Made by a program: the position numbers and the translations under genes
Shown: in pieces, positions 15,381 to 22,965 of the stretch
How the letters are laid out: the number at the start of each line of letters is the position of its first letter
How positions within the stretch are numbered: the first letter of the stretch is position 1
Notes under the pieces: generated by a model
The model's input: the letters and a program-made list of their open reading frames with translations, nothing else
The model's database searches: none
What the model was told of the DNA's origin: nothing
Assembly: GCA_002402105.1 (NCBI GenBank)
Contig: NVVD01000001.1
Coordinates: 343,060-382,853, forward strand
Reading direction: 5' to 3'
DNA: 39,794 nucleotides
Source of the DNA: Candidatus Cloacimonadota bacterium
GTDB lineage: Bacteria; Muiribacteriota; UBA6191

Positions 15381-16640
15381 TTATTGTTGTTTTATGTACT
15401 TTTTGAAATATCTTTTTTGAATTATAGCAGATTTTAATGAACCCGTGAAAAGAAGTATCTTCTTTTTTTTAGAGATTTTAAAATAAGAGTCATAAATTGT
15501 TTTATAATTATTAAAATGTAAGATGTTTTCTAAAAAGTCATTCTTTTTTAAAAAACCTTTAAATTTGGGTGTATAAGATGAAACTATAGCAATTTTTTTT
15601 AGCTCTTGTATAGATTGGGTAGAGTTTTTATTATTTTTAAATGCGATAGAGATATAAATTTCATAATCAGAAAAGTGGTTTTCTAACCATTTTTTTAAGT
15701 ATAATATACCTTCTATATTATGAGAGCCGTCAACAAAAATAAGAGGGCTCTGAGAAATTATCTCTAACCTACATTCATGGTTAATGTCTATAAGAGAAGA
15801 CTGAATATCATTCACTTTTACTGGAAACTTCTTTTGGTTCAATTGTATAATATTTAAGGCATTATTTAAGTTTTCGCTTTGGTTTTCGCCCTTAAGATTA
15901 CATGAAAAAGGGTGGTTTTTATTTTCCCATGAAAAAAATCCTTTGAATCCATTTTTATTATGAATATTTGAACTAATTAATCTTTTTGTTGCGTAAAATC
16001 GTGATTTTTTAATATTACAAATAGATTCAAAAAAAGTGGAAAGCTTATCTTTTTTTGGATATAAAAATGAGCTATTTTCAAAGATGTTACCAGATTTTTC
16101 AATAGCAATTTTTTGGATAGTATCTCCTAAAATATGAGTATGGTCTAAACTGACATTAGTAATGGTGCTAAAAATTGGATTTAAAATTTGAGTAGCATCT
16201 CTTTTTCCTCCAAGTCCAACTTCATATATCATTAAGTCTACTTTTTTATTTTTGAAGTGTATTAGAGAAATAATGAGTATCAATTCAAAAAAAGAGAGGT
16301 GAATATTTTCTTTGCCTGCTTTTTTAAGACTTGGGGAAAGTTCTTGATAAATATTAATAAATTCTTTGTCAGATATATTTTTATGATTAACTTGGATTCG
16401 CTCGTTATAGCTATGAAGGTGGGGGCTTACAAATAGACCAATTTTATAAGATGATTTTTTATAAATTGAGCTTAGTATTTTACAGAGACTTCCCTTTCCG
16501 TTGGTTCCACCAATTACAAAATGTGGGGTAAAATTGATGTTTAAATTAAATTTTTTAACAAACTTTTGAATAGATTTAGTTTGGTAAGAATTTAACGTAC
16601 TACGATGAAATTGAAATATTTGTTTGATTTTTTGGTTCAT
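15381..16640 (-). CDS. folC: Folylpolyglutamate synthase / dihydrofolate synthase
   Basis: FolC adds glutamate to dihydropteroate and to folates, using ATP. It is a Mur-ligase-family enzyme. Motifs: GGTNGKGSLCKIL (P-loop, residues 44-56), GLFVSPHLHSYNERI (folate site), YEVGLGGKRDATQ, NVSLDHTHILGDTIQKIAIEKSGN, and VDGSHNIEG at the start of the C-terminal ligase domain. At 419 residues it is near the usual length, with a Lys/Phe-rich, poorly conserved C-terminal domain. The fliD promoter begins just past its stop, so folC is probably a separate transcription unit. The next gene upstream is on the opposite strand, leaving an 84-base divergent promoter region. Confidence 0.9.
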   Translation of the reverse strand: MNQKIKQIFQFHRSTLNSYQTKSIQKFVKKFNLNINFTPHFVIGGTNGKGSLCKILSSIYKKSSYKIGLFVSPHLHSYNERIQVNHKNISDKEFINIYQELSPSLKKAGKENIHLSFFELILIISLIHFKNKKVDLMIYEVGLGGKRDATQILNPIFSTITNVSLDHTHILGDTIQKIAIEKSGNIFENSSFLYPKKDKLSTFFESICNIKKSRFYATKRLISSNIHNKNGFKGFFSWENKNHPFSCNLKGENQSENLNNALNIIQLNQKKFPVKVNDIQSSLIDINHECRLEIISQSPLIFVDGSHNIEGILYLKKWLENHFSDYEIYISIAFKNNKNSTQSIQELKKIAIVSSYTPKFKGFLKKNDFLENILHFNNYKTIYDSYFKISKKKKILLFTGSLKSAIIQKRYFKKYIKQQ

Positions 16641-16724
16641 AGAAAGTTTTTATGTAAATTAAAAGTGAGCTTATTTTATAGATTTAAATGAATTATTCAA
16701 GTCTTTATTAATGAGAGTATCACC

Positions 16725-18482
16725 TTGTTCGATAAGCTATATATGATTCACTTATTAAAATTATATACATTATCTTTGTTATGTCTTATTTCTATGTCTT
16801 TTTCTTCTGTAGGATTTACCCCTATGGAGATAGATAAAATTAAAGAAATCATTAATGAAATGACTAGAATATTAGAAGGCAACCATAAGGATATCTTAGA
16901 AGTTGAGGATGTTTTAGCCCATAGTTCGACCCAATTAAGAAAAGCAAGATTAAAAGAAAGTCTACAAAGAAAAATGAAAAATTTTCGAGCAAGATTGAAA
17001 GATTTAAAACATTTAAGATCGGGTTTTGTAAAAGCTCAGCAATTAAAAGAATTTATCATAGGAATTGATGATAGACTAAATATAATGGAAACAAATATAG
17101 CTATGCTTGATAGAATATATTATCCAAAAGAGTTGGCTTTAAAAGAACCAGAAGATGATGATTTTCCTACTTTTATTGATCCAGGTGACCCTAGATATAA
17201 TTTAGATCAAAATCAAAGAGATCTAGCACGAGCCATTCAAAAAACAAGAAACATCTTAAATTTAAAAGAAGATAGAGAAAATATTGATGATAATTTTGAT
17301 GTTTTTGTAGATCAATTAGATGAAAATTTAAAGGCAGAAAATAAACCAAAAAGAAGAGTAACACCTGCTATTGGTAAAAATAGTATAGATCATTTTCATA
17401 AGCAATTAAGAGAAGCAAGAGATAAGGATGCTACTTTTGACTGGAATGAGAAGAAAACAGATAAACAATTTAGAGAATTTTTTCAAGATGTTGAACAATT
17501 TGAAAAAAAACCTACTATTAATAAGAGAATTGTTACAGGGTTTCCTGGGATAGATGGTTCAGTTGCGGCAAATAGTAGAAAGACTTTTTATGAAATGGTA
17601 AAAAAAATTGATACAGAGCAGAAAAAGAAAGAAGCTAGGGAAATTGTATTACAACCAACAGGGTCTCTAAAAAGAATTAAAGGCTTAAATAATTTTATGA
17701 ATGATATTCGTTCAGATGGACATAAACCTACAAGAAAAGATTTTAATTCATTTATAGATGAAATGGCTCCTGTAAAATCAGAAGTTATTATGACTTATCA
17801 AAAAGGAATCATCAAAAATAAATTAGGTGACGGTAGAATTATTCAAAAAACTTCAAGACTTAAATGGAATCATACAAATCAAGACTTTTTAAGAAGACTA
17901 AGAAATCAAAGAACTTTTGAGCAAGCTGATGAATTTTGGCAAGGTGAACAATTAGTTTCAAAAAGGTATAGGCGCAAAACAAAATCAAAAGTAAGAACTT
18001 TTTCGCAAAGTGTTGGTTTTACAAAGGTTCATGATAATTCTGATATGTATTTAGAGGCTCATGCAAATGCTATGAAACATACATATGATGTGTCTTCTCA
18101 TCAAGAGTTTTTTACAAAAACAAATTCTCCTCATACCCACGAAATAAAAAAAGATGAGTTAGTTAAGCATCAATTAAATAGTAAAGAAACTTTGATTCCT
18201 ATAACTGTACAACTTTTAGATGAAGATAGAGTACCCTTTGAAAAAACAAATTTACAGTTTAAACTTAAATTTTCAAATAATTTAAAGCATTTATCAGGTT
18301 ATATTTTAGAGTCAGGCTCTCAAGGAGCAAGTGTTCACAAAGTAACAGATAAATATGGTGAAGCTAAAGTATTTTTACTTTTGAATTTAAAGGGTGAAAA
18401 AATTAAGGTAGAAAGGCAAATATCCTTAGTTGGTGAAGAAGTGACCTGTAGCTTGATTGTATCAAGAGATAGCCAATCTTAG
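16725..18482 (+). CDS. Secreted coiled-coil protein with C-terminal Ig-like domain, function unknown
   Basis: A 585-residue protein I do not recognise. Residues 7-28 are a signal peptide (IHLLKLYTLSLLCLISMSFSS). Residues 35-130 are heptad-rich and charged (coiled coil). A long, polar, Lys/Asp/Arg-rich middle (130-460) looks largely helical or disordered. Residues about 485-580 form beta strands like a bacterial Ig-like domain (IPITVQLLDEDRVPFEKTN, DKYGEAKVFLLL). The start is uncertain: TTG at 16725 has GAGAG seven bases upstream, while ATG at 16743 lacks a ribosome site; both keep the signal peptide. It is alone on its strand and overlaps the convergent response-regulator gene by 4 bases at its stop. 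A cell-surface or periplasmic structural role is a guess. Confidence 0.65.
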   Translation: MFDKLYMIHLLKLYTLSLLCLISMSFSSVGFTPMEIDKIKEIINEMTRILEGNHKDILEVEDVLAHSSTQLRKARLKESLQRKMKNFRARLKDLKHLRSGFVKAQQLKEFIIGIDDRLNIMETNIAMLDRIYYPKELALKEPEDDDFPTFIDPGDPRYNLDQNQRDLARAIQKTRNILNLKEDRENIDDNFDVFVDQLDENLKAENKPKRRVTPAIGKNSIDHFHKQLREARDKDATFDWNEKKTDKQFREFFQDVEQFEKKPTINKRIVTGFPGIDGSVAANSRKTFYEMVKKIDTEQKKKEAREIVLQPTGSLKRIKGLNNFMNDIRSDGHKPTRKDFNSFIDEMAPVKSEVIMTYQKGIIKNKLGDGRIIQKTSRLKWNHTNQDFLRRLRNQRTFEQADEFWQGEQLVSKRYRRKTKSKVRTFSQSVGFTKVHDNSDMYLEAHANAMKHTYDVSSHQEFFTKTNSPHTHEIKKDELVKHQLNSKETLIPITVQLLDEDRVPFEKTNLQFKLKFSNNLKHLSGYILESGSQGASVHKVTDKYGEAKVFLLLNLKGEKIKVERQISLVGEEVTCSLIVSRDSQS

Positions 18483-18871
18483 ATTAAACCTAGTTTAAGT
18501 ACTTCAGCTAGGATGCCTTTTTTTGTAATTGGTTTGTTTATATAAGATTCACAACCATCTCTAAAGGCTGTCATAATATGATCGGCTTTTTCAGAAGTTG
18601 TTACCATTATAATTTTTACACCCTTATTTGGGGCAACGTTATTTAAAACCTCTAAATCTCTTATCATTTTAAGGGCTTCTAAGCCATCAATGTCTGGCAT
18701 AAAAATATCTAAAAGAATTAAGTCGTAGGGGTCTTTTTCTTCAAGGGACATAGTAAAAGCAGCCATAGCATCTACACCATCGGAGGCATGATCGATTTCT
18801 CCGTATGGAGCCATTATTTTTTGAAGAAGTCTACGATTACAAAAATCATCGTCAACAATTAACATTTTCAT
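18479..18871 (-). CDS. Stand-alone CheY-like response regulator
   Basis: A single receiver domain of 130 residues without an output domain. The acidic pocket is Asp7-Asp8-Asp9, the phospho-acceptor is Asp55 in LILLDIFMPDIDG, the switch Thr/Ser is in MVTTSE (91-93), and the conserved Lys113 is in NKPITKKG. Such proteins act by binding partners when phosphorylated (flagellar motor, kinases or phosphatases). It follows the porin gene at 18925 by 53 bases on the same strand, so it may be the last gene of the porin / PstS-like operon. No histidine kinase is encoded in the window. Confidence 0.9.
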   Translation of the reverse strand: MKMLIVDDDFCNRRLLQKIMAPYGEIDHASDGVDAMAAFTMSLEEKDPYDLILLDIFMPDIDGLEALKMIRDLEVLNNVAPNKGVKIIMVTTSEKADHIMTAFRDGCESYINKPITKKGILAEVLKLGLI

Positions 18872-18924
18872 ATTTTTTCTTTAAAGTAATTTTTTGAATA
18901 AAACTCAATAATATCATAAATTTT

Positions 18925-20103
18925 TTAAAAACTATATGTTATTTTTGTCATGAACATATCCCAGTTTTTACCTCTATTTGAAGTGGCATTTGTAGTTGGA
19001 TTGAATATATCTCTGAAGCTTCCTATTCCTTGCATATCATGATATTCAAACTTTAAGACCCAACTATCAGATAAGTCTTGCCTAATAGTAAAAGTAAGAT
19101 CTTTTTGATATTGATCAATAGCATTTTTACCCGCTAATGTATTTTCATGAGCAGTACTTTTTAAAATACCAAATTCATATCTATCGTTTAATCGATATGT
19201 AATTTGATGATAATAACTTTGCAAATTAAAATGAACTTGAGTTGGGCCAAACCCGACTCTATCCATTCTTCCTGTTATTCTTTCAAAAGTATATCTCCAA
19301 TTGTCTCTGGTATACTCAATTGAGTGGATTTTGAAAACTTCGCTATTATCATATAAAACTGAGGCTAGTTTAACTCCAAAGGGTGTAATAGTTGCATCTA
19401 TATTAATACTGATATCAGCTTGAGTGAAACCAAGTCTTAATCCTTCTATCCATGTATTCCAGATAAAAGAATATGATATTAAATTATCAATATTACCTTT
19501 TGTATTTGTGTTAATTTTTAAGATCTTTTTTACTCCAAATTGAAAGTCGACTAAAAATGTAGAATTATCATTAAAGCTTACGTTTCCTTTGGAAAAAGTG
19601 TAGTCGATTGAGTTGTTTTCTCCAATTTCGATATTGCCATGTAATTGCAAACCACTCATCGTAGAAAGATCTCTAAAGTTTGGAGAGTAAATTGTATGAG
19701 AAAGAAAAATTCTATTTCTTAAAAAGTCAGCATCACGGCCTTCGTTGTATAGACCTCCGGGTGTAAAAAATTTACCATACTTTAGAGAAGCCCAGTTTGC
19801 TAATTGATAATCTAAAAAAGCCCAATCTAAGTTGGGGTTATATTCACCTGCGCTGCCTAGTTCACGGGCTAAAATTTGAGCACTTAAACGCAAACGATCA
19901 TGAGCTTGATAACCAAAGTTAATACCAAACTCTCCAAATTTACTAGTACCACTAGTAGAGTCATCTGCTAAATAGTTATACTTAGATGACTTTATATAAC
20001 CACGACTTAAAAATCCATGTATTTCAATTTCTGTTTCGGCGGTTTGAGGTTGATTATTTTGACAAAAAAGAGTAAAAGTAAGAAAAATGAATATATTTCT
20101 CAT
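18925..20103 (-). CDS. Outer-membrane porin-like barrel, cassette paralogue A
   Basis: A 392-residue protein with a signal peptide (NIFIFLTFTLFCQNNQPQTA) and the alternating aromatic strands of a beta barrel. It ends KITYSF, the C-terminal aromatic signal read by the BAM machinery. The cassette family hallmarks are HGFLSRGYIKSSKYNYLAD near the mature N-terminus, LDWAFLDYQLANWASLKYGKF, GGLYNEGRDADFLRN, and near the end YRLNDRYEFG. It resembles the porins that accompany small PstS-like proteins in some marine Gram-negatives, and loosely the OprO/OprP type; the substrate is unknown. Its ATG overlaps the stop of the PstS-like gene (ATGA), so translation is coupled. A CheY-like gene follows. Confidence 0.8.
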   Translation of the reverse strand: MRNIFIFLTFTLFCQNNQPQTAETEIEIHGFLSRGYIKSSKYNYLADDSTSGTSKFGEFGINFGYQAHDRLRLSAQILARELGSAGEYNPNLDWAFLDYQLANWASLKYGKFFTPGGLYNEGRDADFLRNRIFLSHTIYSPNFRDLSTMSGLQLHGNIEIGENNSIDYTFSKGNVSFNDNSTFLVDFQFGVKKILKINTNTKGNIDNLISYSFIWNTWIEGLRLGFTQADISINIDATITPFGVKLASVLYDNSEVFKIHSIEYTRDNWRYTFERITGRMDRVGFGPTQVHFNLQSYYHQITYRLNDRYEFGILKSTAHENTLAGKNAIDQYQKDLTFTIRQDLSDSWVLKFEYHDMQGIGSFRDIFNPTTNATSNRGKNWDMFMTKITYSF

Positions 20104-20528
20104 TTTTTACCCTTATATATTTTCAGCGTAATTTTTTTTATTAGTTTATTATTAATAGATGAGTCAGCATAACCAATAGCATTTTTATGGGTAGAAATAT
20201 ATATGATTAAGTCTTGTGCACTAATAAATCGTTTTAAAGAGGGGCCTCTGCCTGTAAAAACTTGTTTTTTCCAGAAACGTTTTAAATAAGAAGGAGTTTG
20301 GTTTAAAACTTTACAAAAAGACTTATGAGTTTTTCCTTTTCTTAAAACTGTTCTTATAATCGAGCCACCATGAGGCCAGATTTTAATTTTATTGGCATAG
20401 ATTTTTTTTAATAACTTAGGAGAAATTTTTTCAATAGGGAAATCTTTATGTACAATCAAAACTAACTCAGAAAAGGATAAATTAATCAATAAATTGAATA
20501 TAAGGATTGTTTTAAATAATTTTTTCAT
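20100..20528 (-). CDS. Small periplasmic PstS-like single-lobe binding protein, cassette copy 1
   Basis: A 142-residue protein with a signal peptide (LFKTILIFNLLINLSFS), then about 120 residues resembling one lobe of phosphate-binding proteins (PBP_like_2 type). The recognisable pattern is VHKDFPIEKISPKLLKKIYANKI, IWPHGGS, HKSFCKVLNQTPSYLKRFWKKQVFTG and NAIGYADSS. In PstS the phosphate loop contains Arg-x-Ser-Gly-Thr before the conserved Phe. Here the equivalent is RKGKTHKSF, without Ser-Gly-Thr, so classical phosphate binding is doubtful. The mature protein is very basic. GGAGG precedes its ATG. It lies between two porin genes with gaps of 11 and -4 bases, which argues for joint function with the barrels. 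Confidence 0.8.
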   Translation of the reverse strand: MKKLFKTILIFNLLINLSFSELVLIVHKDFPIEKISPKLLKKIYANKIKIWPHGGSIIRTVLRKGKTHKSFCKVLNQTPSYLKRFWKKQVFTGRGPSLKRFISAQDLIIYISTHKNAIGYADSSINNKLIKKITLKIYKGKK

Positions 20529-20539
20529 TAGAAACCTCC

Positions 20540-21685
20540 TTAGAAACTATAAGTTATTTTAGCCATAATTATATCCCAGTTTTTTCCTTTATTGGAGATA
20601 GCATTAATTTGCCCGCTTGGATTTAAAAGAGGGCGAAGCCCGGCGATTCCATTTACTTTATGGTATTCAAGCTTTAGAAGCCAGTTGTCAGATAAGTTAT
20701 TGCTGATTGTAAAACTATTATCTTTTATATATTGATCAATATTTGTTTTTCCTTTTTCATCTGTATAAGATTGAGCGTGTATAAATCCGAGTTCATAGTG
20801 CTCATTTAATCGGTAAGTTATTTGATGATAGTTATTTTTTATATGAAAAAGACTTATAGTTGGTCCTAAACCGATTAGATCAATATGTCCTGTAAATCTT
20901 TCAAAAGTATATCTCCATTGTTTTTTAGTATATTCTAATGAAACTACTTTAAGAGCTTTTGTATTTTTAAACAATATAGGAGGTAGAAAAGGGGAGTTAA
21001 CATCAACATCAACTTTAGTATGAGAAATAGCTAGACGTAAACCTTGAATCCAAGTATTCCAGATTAACTCAGAGGATATTATATTTTTCATATTTGCTGT
21101 AAAGCTTGGGAGAGGTAAAAGAGCACTAAAGTCACTTATAAAACCTGAATCTTTTTCAAAGGAGCTACGACCTTTATTTAAACTGTATTGAATTGAGTTG
21201 TTTTTAGAAATTTCAGCAGTGCCATGAAGCTCTAACCCTTTCATTAGTGCCATATCTCTAAATCTTTCAGAGTAAACATTTTGAGGCAATAAAATGCTAT
21301 TTCTGAGTAAGTCAACATCACGCCCTTCATTATATAAACCACCTGAAATAAAAAATTTACCATATTTTATAGATGCCCAATTTGTTAATTGATAATCTAA
21401 AAAAGCCCAGTCTACGCGTGGGTCGTATTTACCAGCAGTACCCAATTCTCGAGCTAAAACTTGTAGACCTATTCGTAAACGGTCATGGGCTTGAATGGCA
21501 AAGTTAATGCCAAGTTCTCCCCATTTACTAGTGCCATCAATAGAGTTTTCAGCTAGATAATTGTATTTTGAGGATTTTATATAACCACGACTTAAATAGC
21601 CATGAACCTCAATTTTAGTTTCATTAGCTTTAAGTAATGGATATTGTACAAAGAAAATGAAGATAAAAAAAAGGTTAATTTTCAC
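20540..21685 (-). CDS. Outer-membrane porin-like barrel, cassette paralogue B
   Basis: A 381-residue signal-peptide-bearing barrel protein, paralogous along its whole length to the porins at 18925, 36955 and 38662. Shared blocks are YLSRGYIKSSKYNYLAEN, QAHDRLRIGLQVLARELG, VDWAFLDYQLTNWASIKYGKF, GLYNEGRDVDLLRNS and the KITYSF terminus. It is first in the leftward run porin B - PstS-like - porin A - CheY-like. The start is GTG (21685-21683); upstream lie a zinc-ribbon mini-gene and the divergent sensor gene. The loop regions (about 165-215 and 240-260) are where the paralogues differ, as expected if ligand preference changes between copies. Confidence 0.8.
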   Translation of the reverse strand: MKINLFFIFIFFVQYPLLKANETKIEVHGYLSRGYIKSSKYNYLAENSIDGTSKWGELGINFAIQAHDRLRIGLQVLARELGTAGKYDPRVDWAFLDYQLTNWASIKYGKFFISGGLYNEGRDVDLLRNSILLPQNVYSERFRDMALMKGLELHGTAEISKNNSIQYSLNKGRSSFEKDSGFISDFSALLPLPSFTANMKNIISSELIWNTWIQGLRLAISHTKVDVDVNSPFLPPILFKNTKALKVVSLEYTKKQWRYTFERFTGHIDLIGLGPTISLFHIKNNYHQITYRLNEHYELGFIHAQSYTDEKGKTNIDQYIKDNSFTISNNLSDNWLLKLEYHKVNGIAGLRPLLNPSGQINAISNKGKNWDIIMAKITYSF

Positions 21686-21773
21686 TAAGAGTCCTAGTAT
21701 TGTATTGTTTCTAGCTAATAGGAGAATTTTACCTTAATTTTAGACAATTTACAAAAAATTATTTTATTAAATT

Positions 21774-21923
21774 TTAAGAAGCTTTTTTAAGAGGATTATT
21801 TATAGACGAGTAGTAAAGAATAAAACTACATTGCACGCATTTTATGTTATTTGCTTCAGTCAATCTCATATTTTGTTTATTGATTTTAATCATTTGACCT
21901 TTTTCACAAACTGGACATATCAT
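21774..21923 (-). CDS. Small zinc-ribbon protein, 49 residues
   Basis: A short reading frame begins MICPVCEKGQM and contains a second Cys pair, CVQC, 24 residues later: two Cys-x-x-Cys knuckles as in zinc ribbons (here CPVC and CVQC). An AAGGA lies 9 bases before the ATG. The frame ends NPLKKAS. The pattern and good ribosome site make it a real small gene. Its function is unknown; zinc ribbons of this size often bind nucleic acid or act as protein-interaction modules. It lies alone in the space between porin B and the divergent sensor gene, about 90 bases upstream of porin B and on the same strand, so it may be part of that transcript. Confidence 0.65.
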   Translation of the reverse strand: MICPVCEKGQMIKINKQNMRLTEANNIKCVQCSFILYYSSINNPLKKAS

Positions 21924-22068
21924 TGTGTTGTTTTCCTTTTTTGGAGTGTTTTAAACTCTTCATTTGTAAACTTCTGTAAGTTTTTACTGAAATAAGATAG
22001 AATCATTATTTAAAACTTAAGACGTATTAACACTAACATCGACAGAAGCCTTTAGGATAGACATAGCT

Positions 22069-22965
22069 ATGATAAAAAAACTGATTCTTTGGATAATGGT
22101 TGTCTCTTTTGGTTCATCATGTATGTGGTACTTAAGTGAAAAATCAATGGATACAGAAAGACAGTTTTTTAAAGATCTTATCATTGAAAATAATCAGCAT
22201 TTAGCTTTGCTAACAACACGTCATTTGGTTAATAAATTTTCAGAGATTAAATCACAATTAGTTGGTTTATCAAGTCAAATAATAAAAGAAAATTCAAATA
22301 ATAAAAAACTATCAAATTTATTTAGATTTCAATATCAAAATCATCCTTATGTTGAGGCTTTAAGATTTTACAGTTTTGAAAAAAGTAGAGATATGATTGA
22401 GTTTCATAATATTAACTCAAAAGTTCAAAAGACTTTCTTTTTTAAAGCAATTGAAGATAAGACTAAATTAAAGAGGTCGTTTTATACGCCCGTTTATTTT
22501 ATAAAAAACGAACCAGTAATTTCAAGAATCCAATTAGTAAAAAACCTTCGTAAAAAGACTTTTATAGGAGTAATTGAAGCAAGAATATCTATTAATAATT
22601 TACTTGGAGCCAAAGAGATTCAGAGCCAATCTTTTAAAGGTGAAATTTTATTATTGAGTCAGGCGGGAAAAGTTTTATTACCTGTTGAAAAAGGATGGGA
22701 ATTTCAAAAGAGTGATTATCAAAGCTTAAATAAATCATTTTCTGGAGGTTTTGAGCGATTAAATGCTGGTTTGGTTGAGCTAATCTCTTTTGCTTCCACT
22801 AAACAACTAGCCCCAAAAGAACTTCCTCCTTTAAAAGTATTGATGATTGAAGGAGATAAAAGGGTTGAAAACTTTGCTAGTCGAAGTAAATTTAATATTT
22901 TGATTATTTTTTTGGTGGGCGTTTTGTGTTTAAGTTATTTATCAAAAATTTTAATTTATCGTTAG
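22069..22965 (+). CDS. Cache-type periplasmic sensor protein with two membrane helices and no output domain
   Basis: A 298-residue protein: membrane helix at about 5-23 (LILWIMVVSFGSSCMWYL), an extracytoplasmic domain (about 25-270), and a second helix (about 274-294, FNILIIFLVGVLCLSYLSK) that ends the protein with ILIYR. The ectodomain resembles double Cache sensors of chemoreceptors and histidine kinases: a long first helix with NQHLALLTTRHLVNKF, then VISRIQLVKN, TFIGVIEARISINNLL and GEILLLSQAGKVLLP. Normally HAMP, kinase, GGDEF or methyl-accepting domains would follow; here only four residues remain. The next frame is a glycosidase, so there is no frameshifted output domain. It is divergent from the porin / PstS-like / CheY-like cluster and overlaps the glycosidase-like gene by 40 bases. 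Confidence 0.65.
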   Translation: MIKKLILWIMVVSFGSSCMWYLSEKSMDTERQFFKDLIIENNQHLALLTTRHLVNKFSEIKSQLVGLSSQIIKENSNNKKLSNLFRFQYQNHPYVEALRFYSFEKSRDMIEFHNINSKVQKTFFFKAIEDKTKLKRSFYTPVYFIKNEPVISRIQLVKNLRKKTFIGVIEARISINNLLGAKEIQSQSFKGEILLLSQAGKVLLPVEKGWEFQKSDYQSLNKSFSGGFERLNAGLVELISFASTKQLAPKELPPLKVLMIEGDKRVENFASRSKFNILIIFLVGVLCLSYLSKILIYR

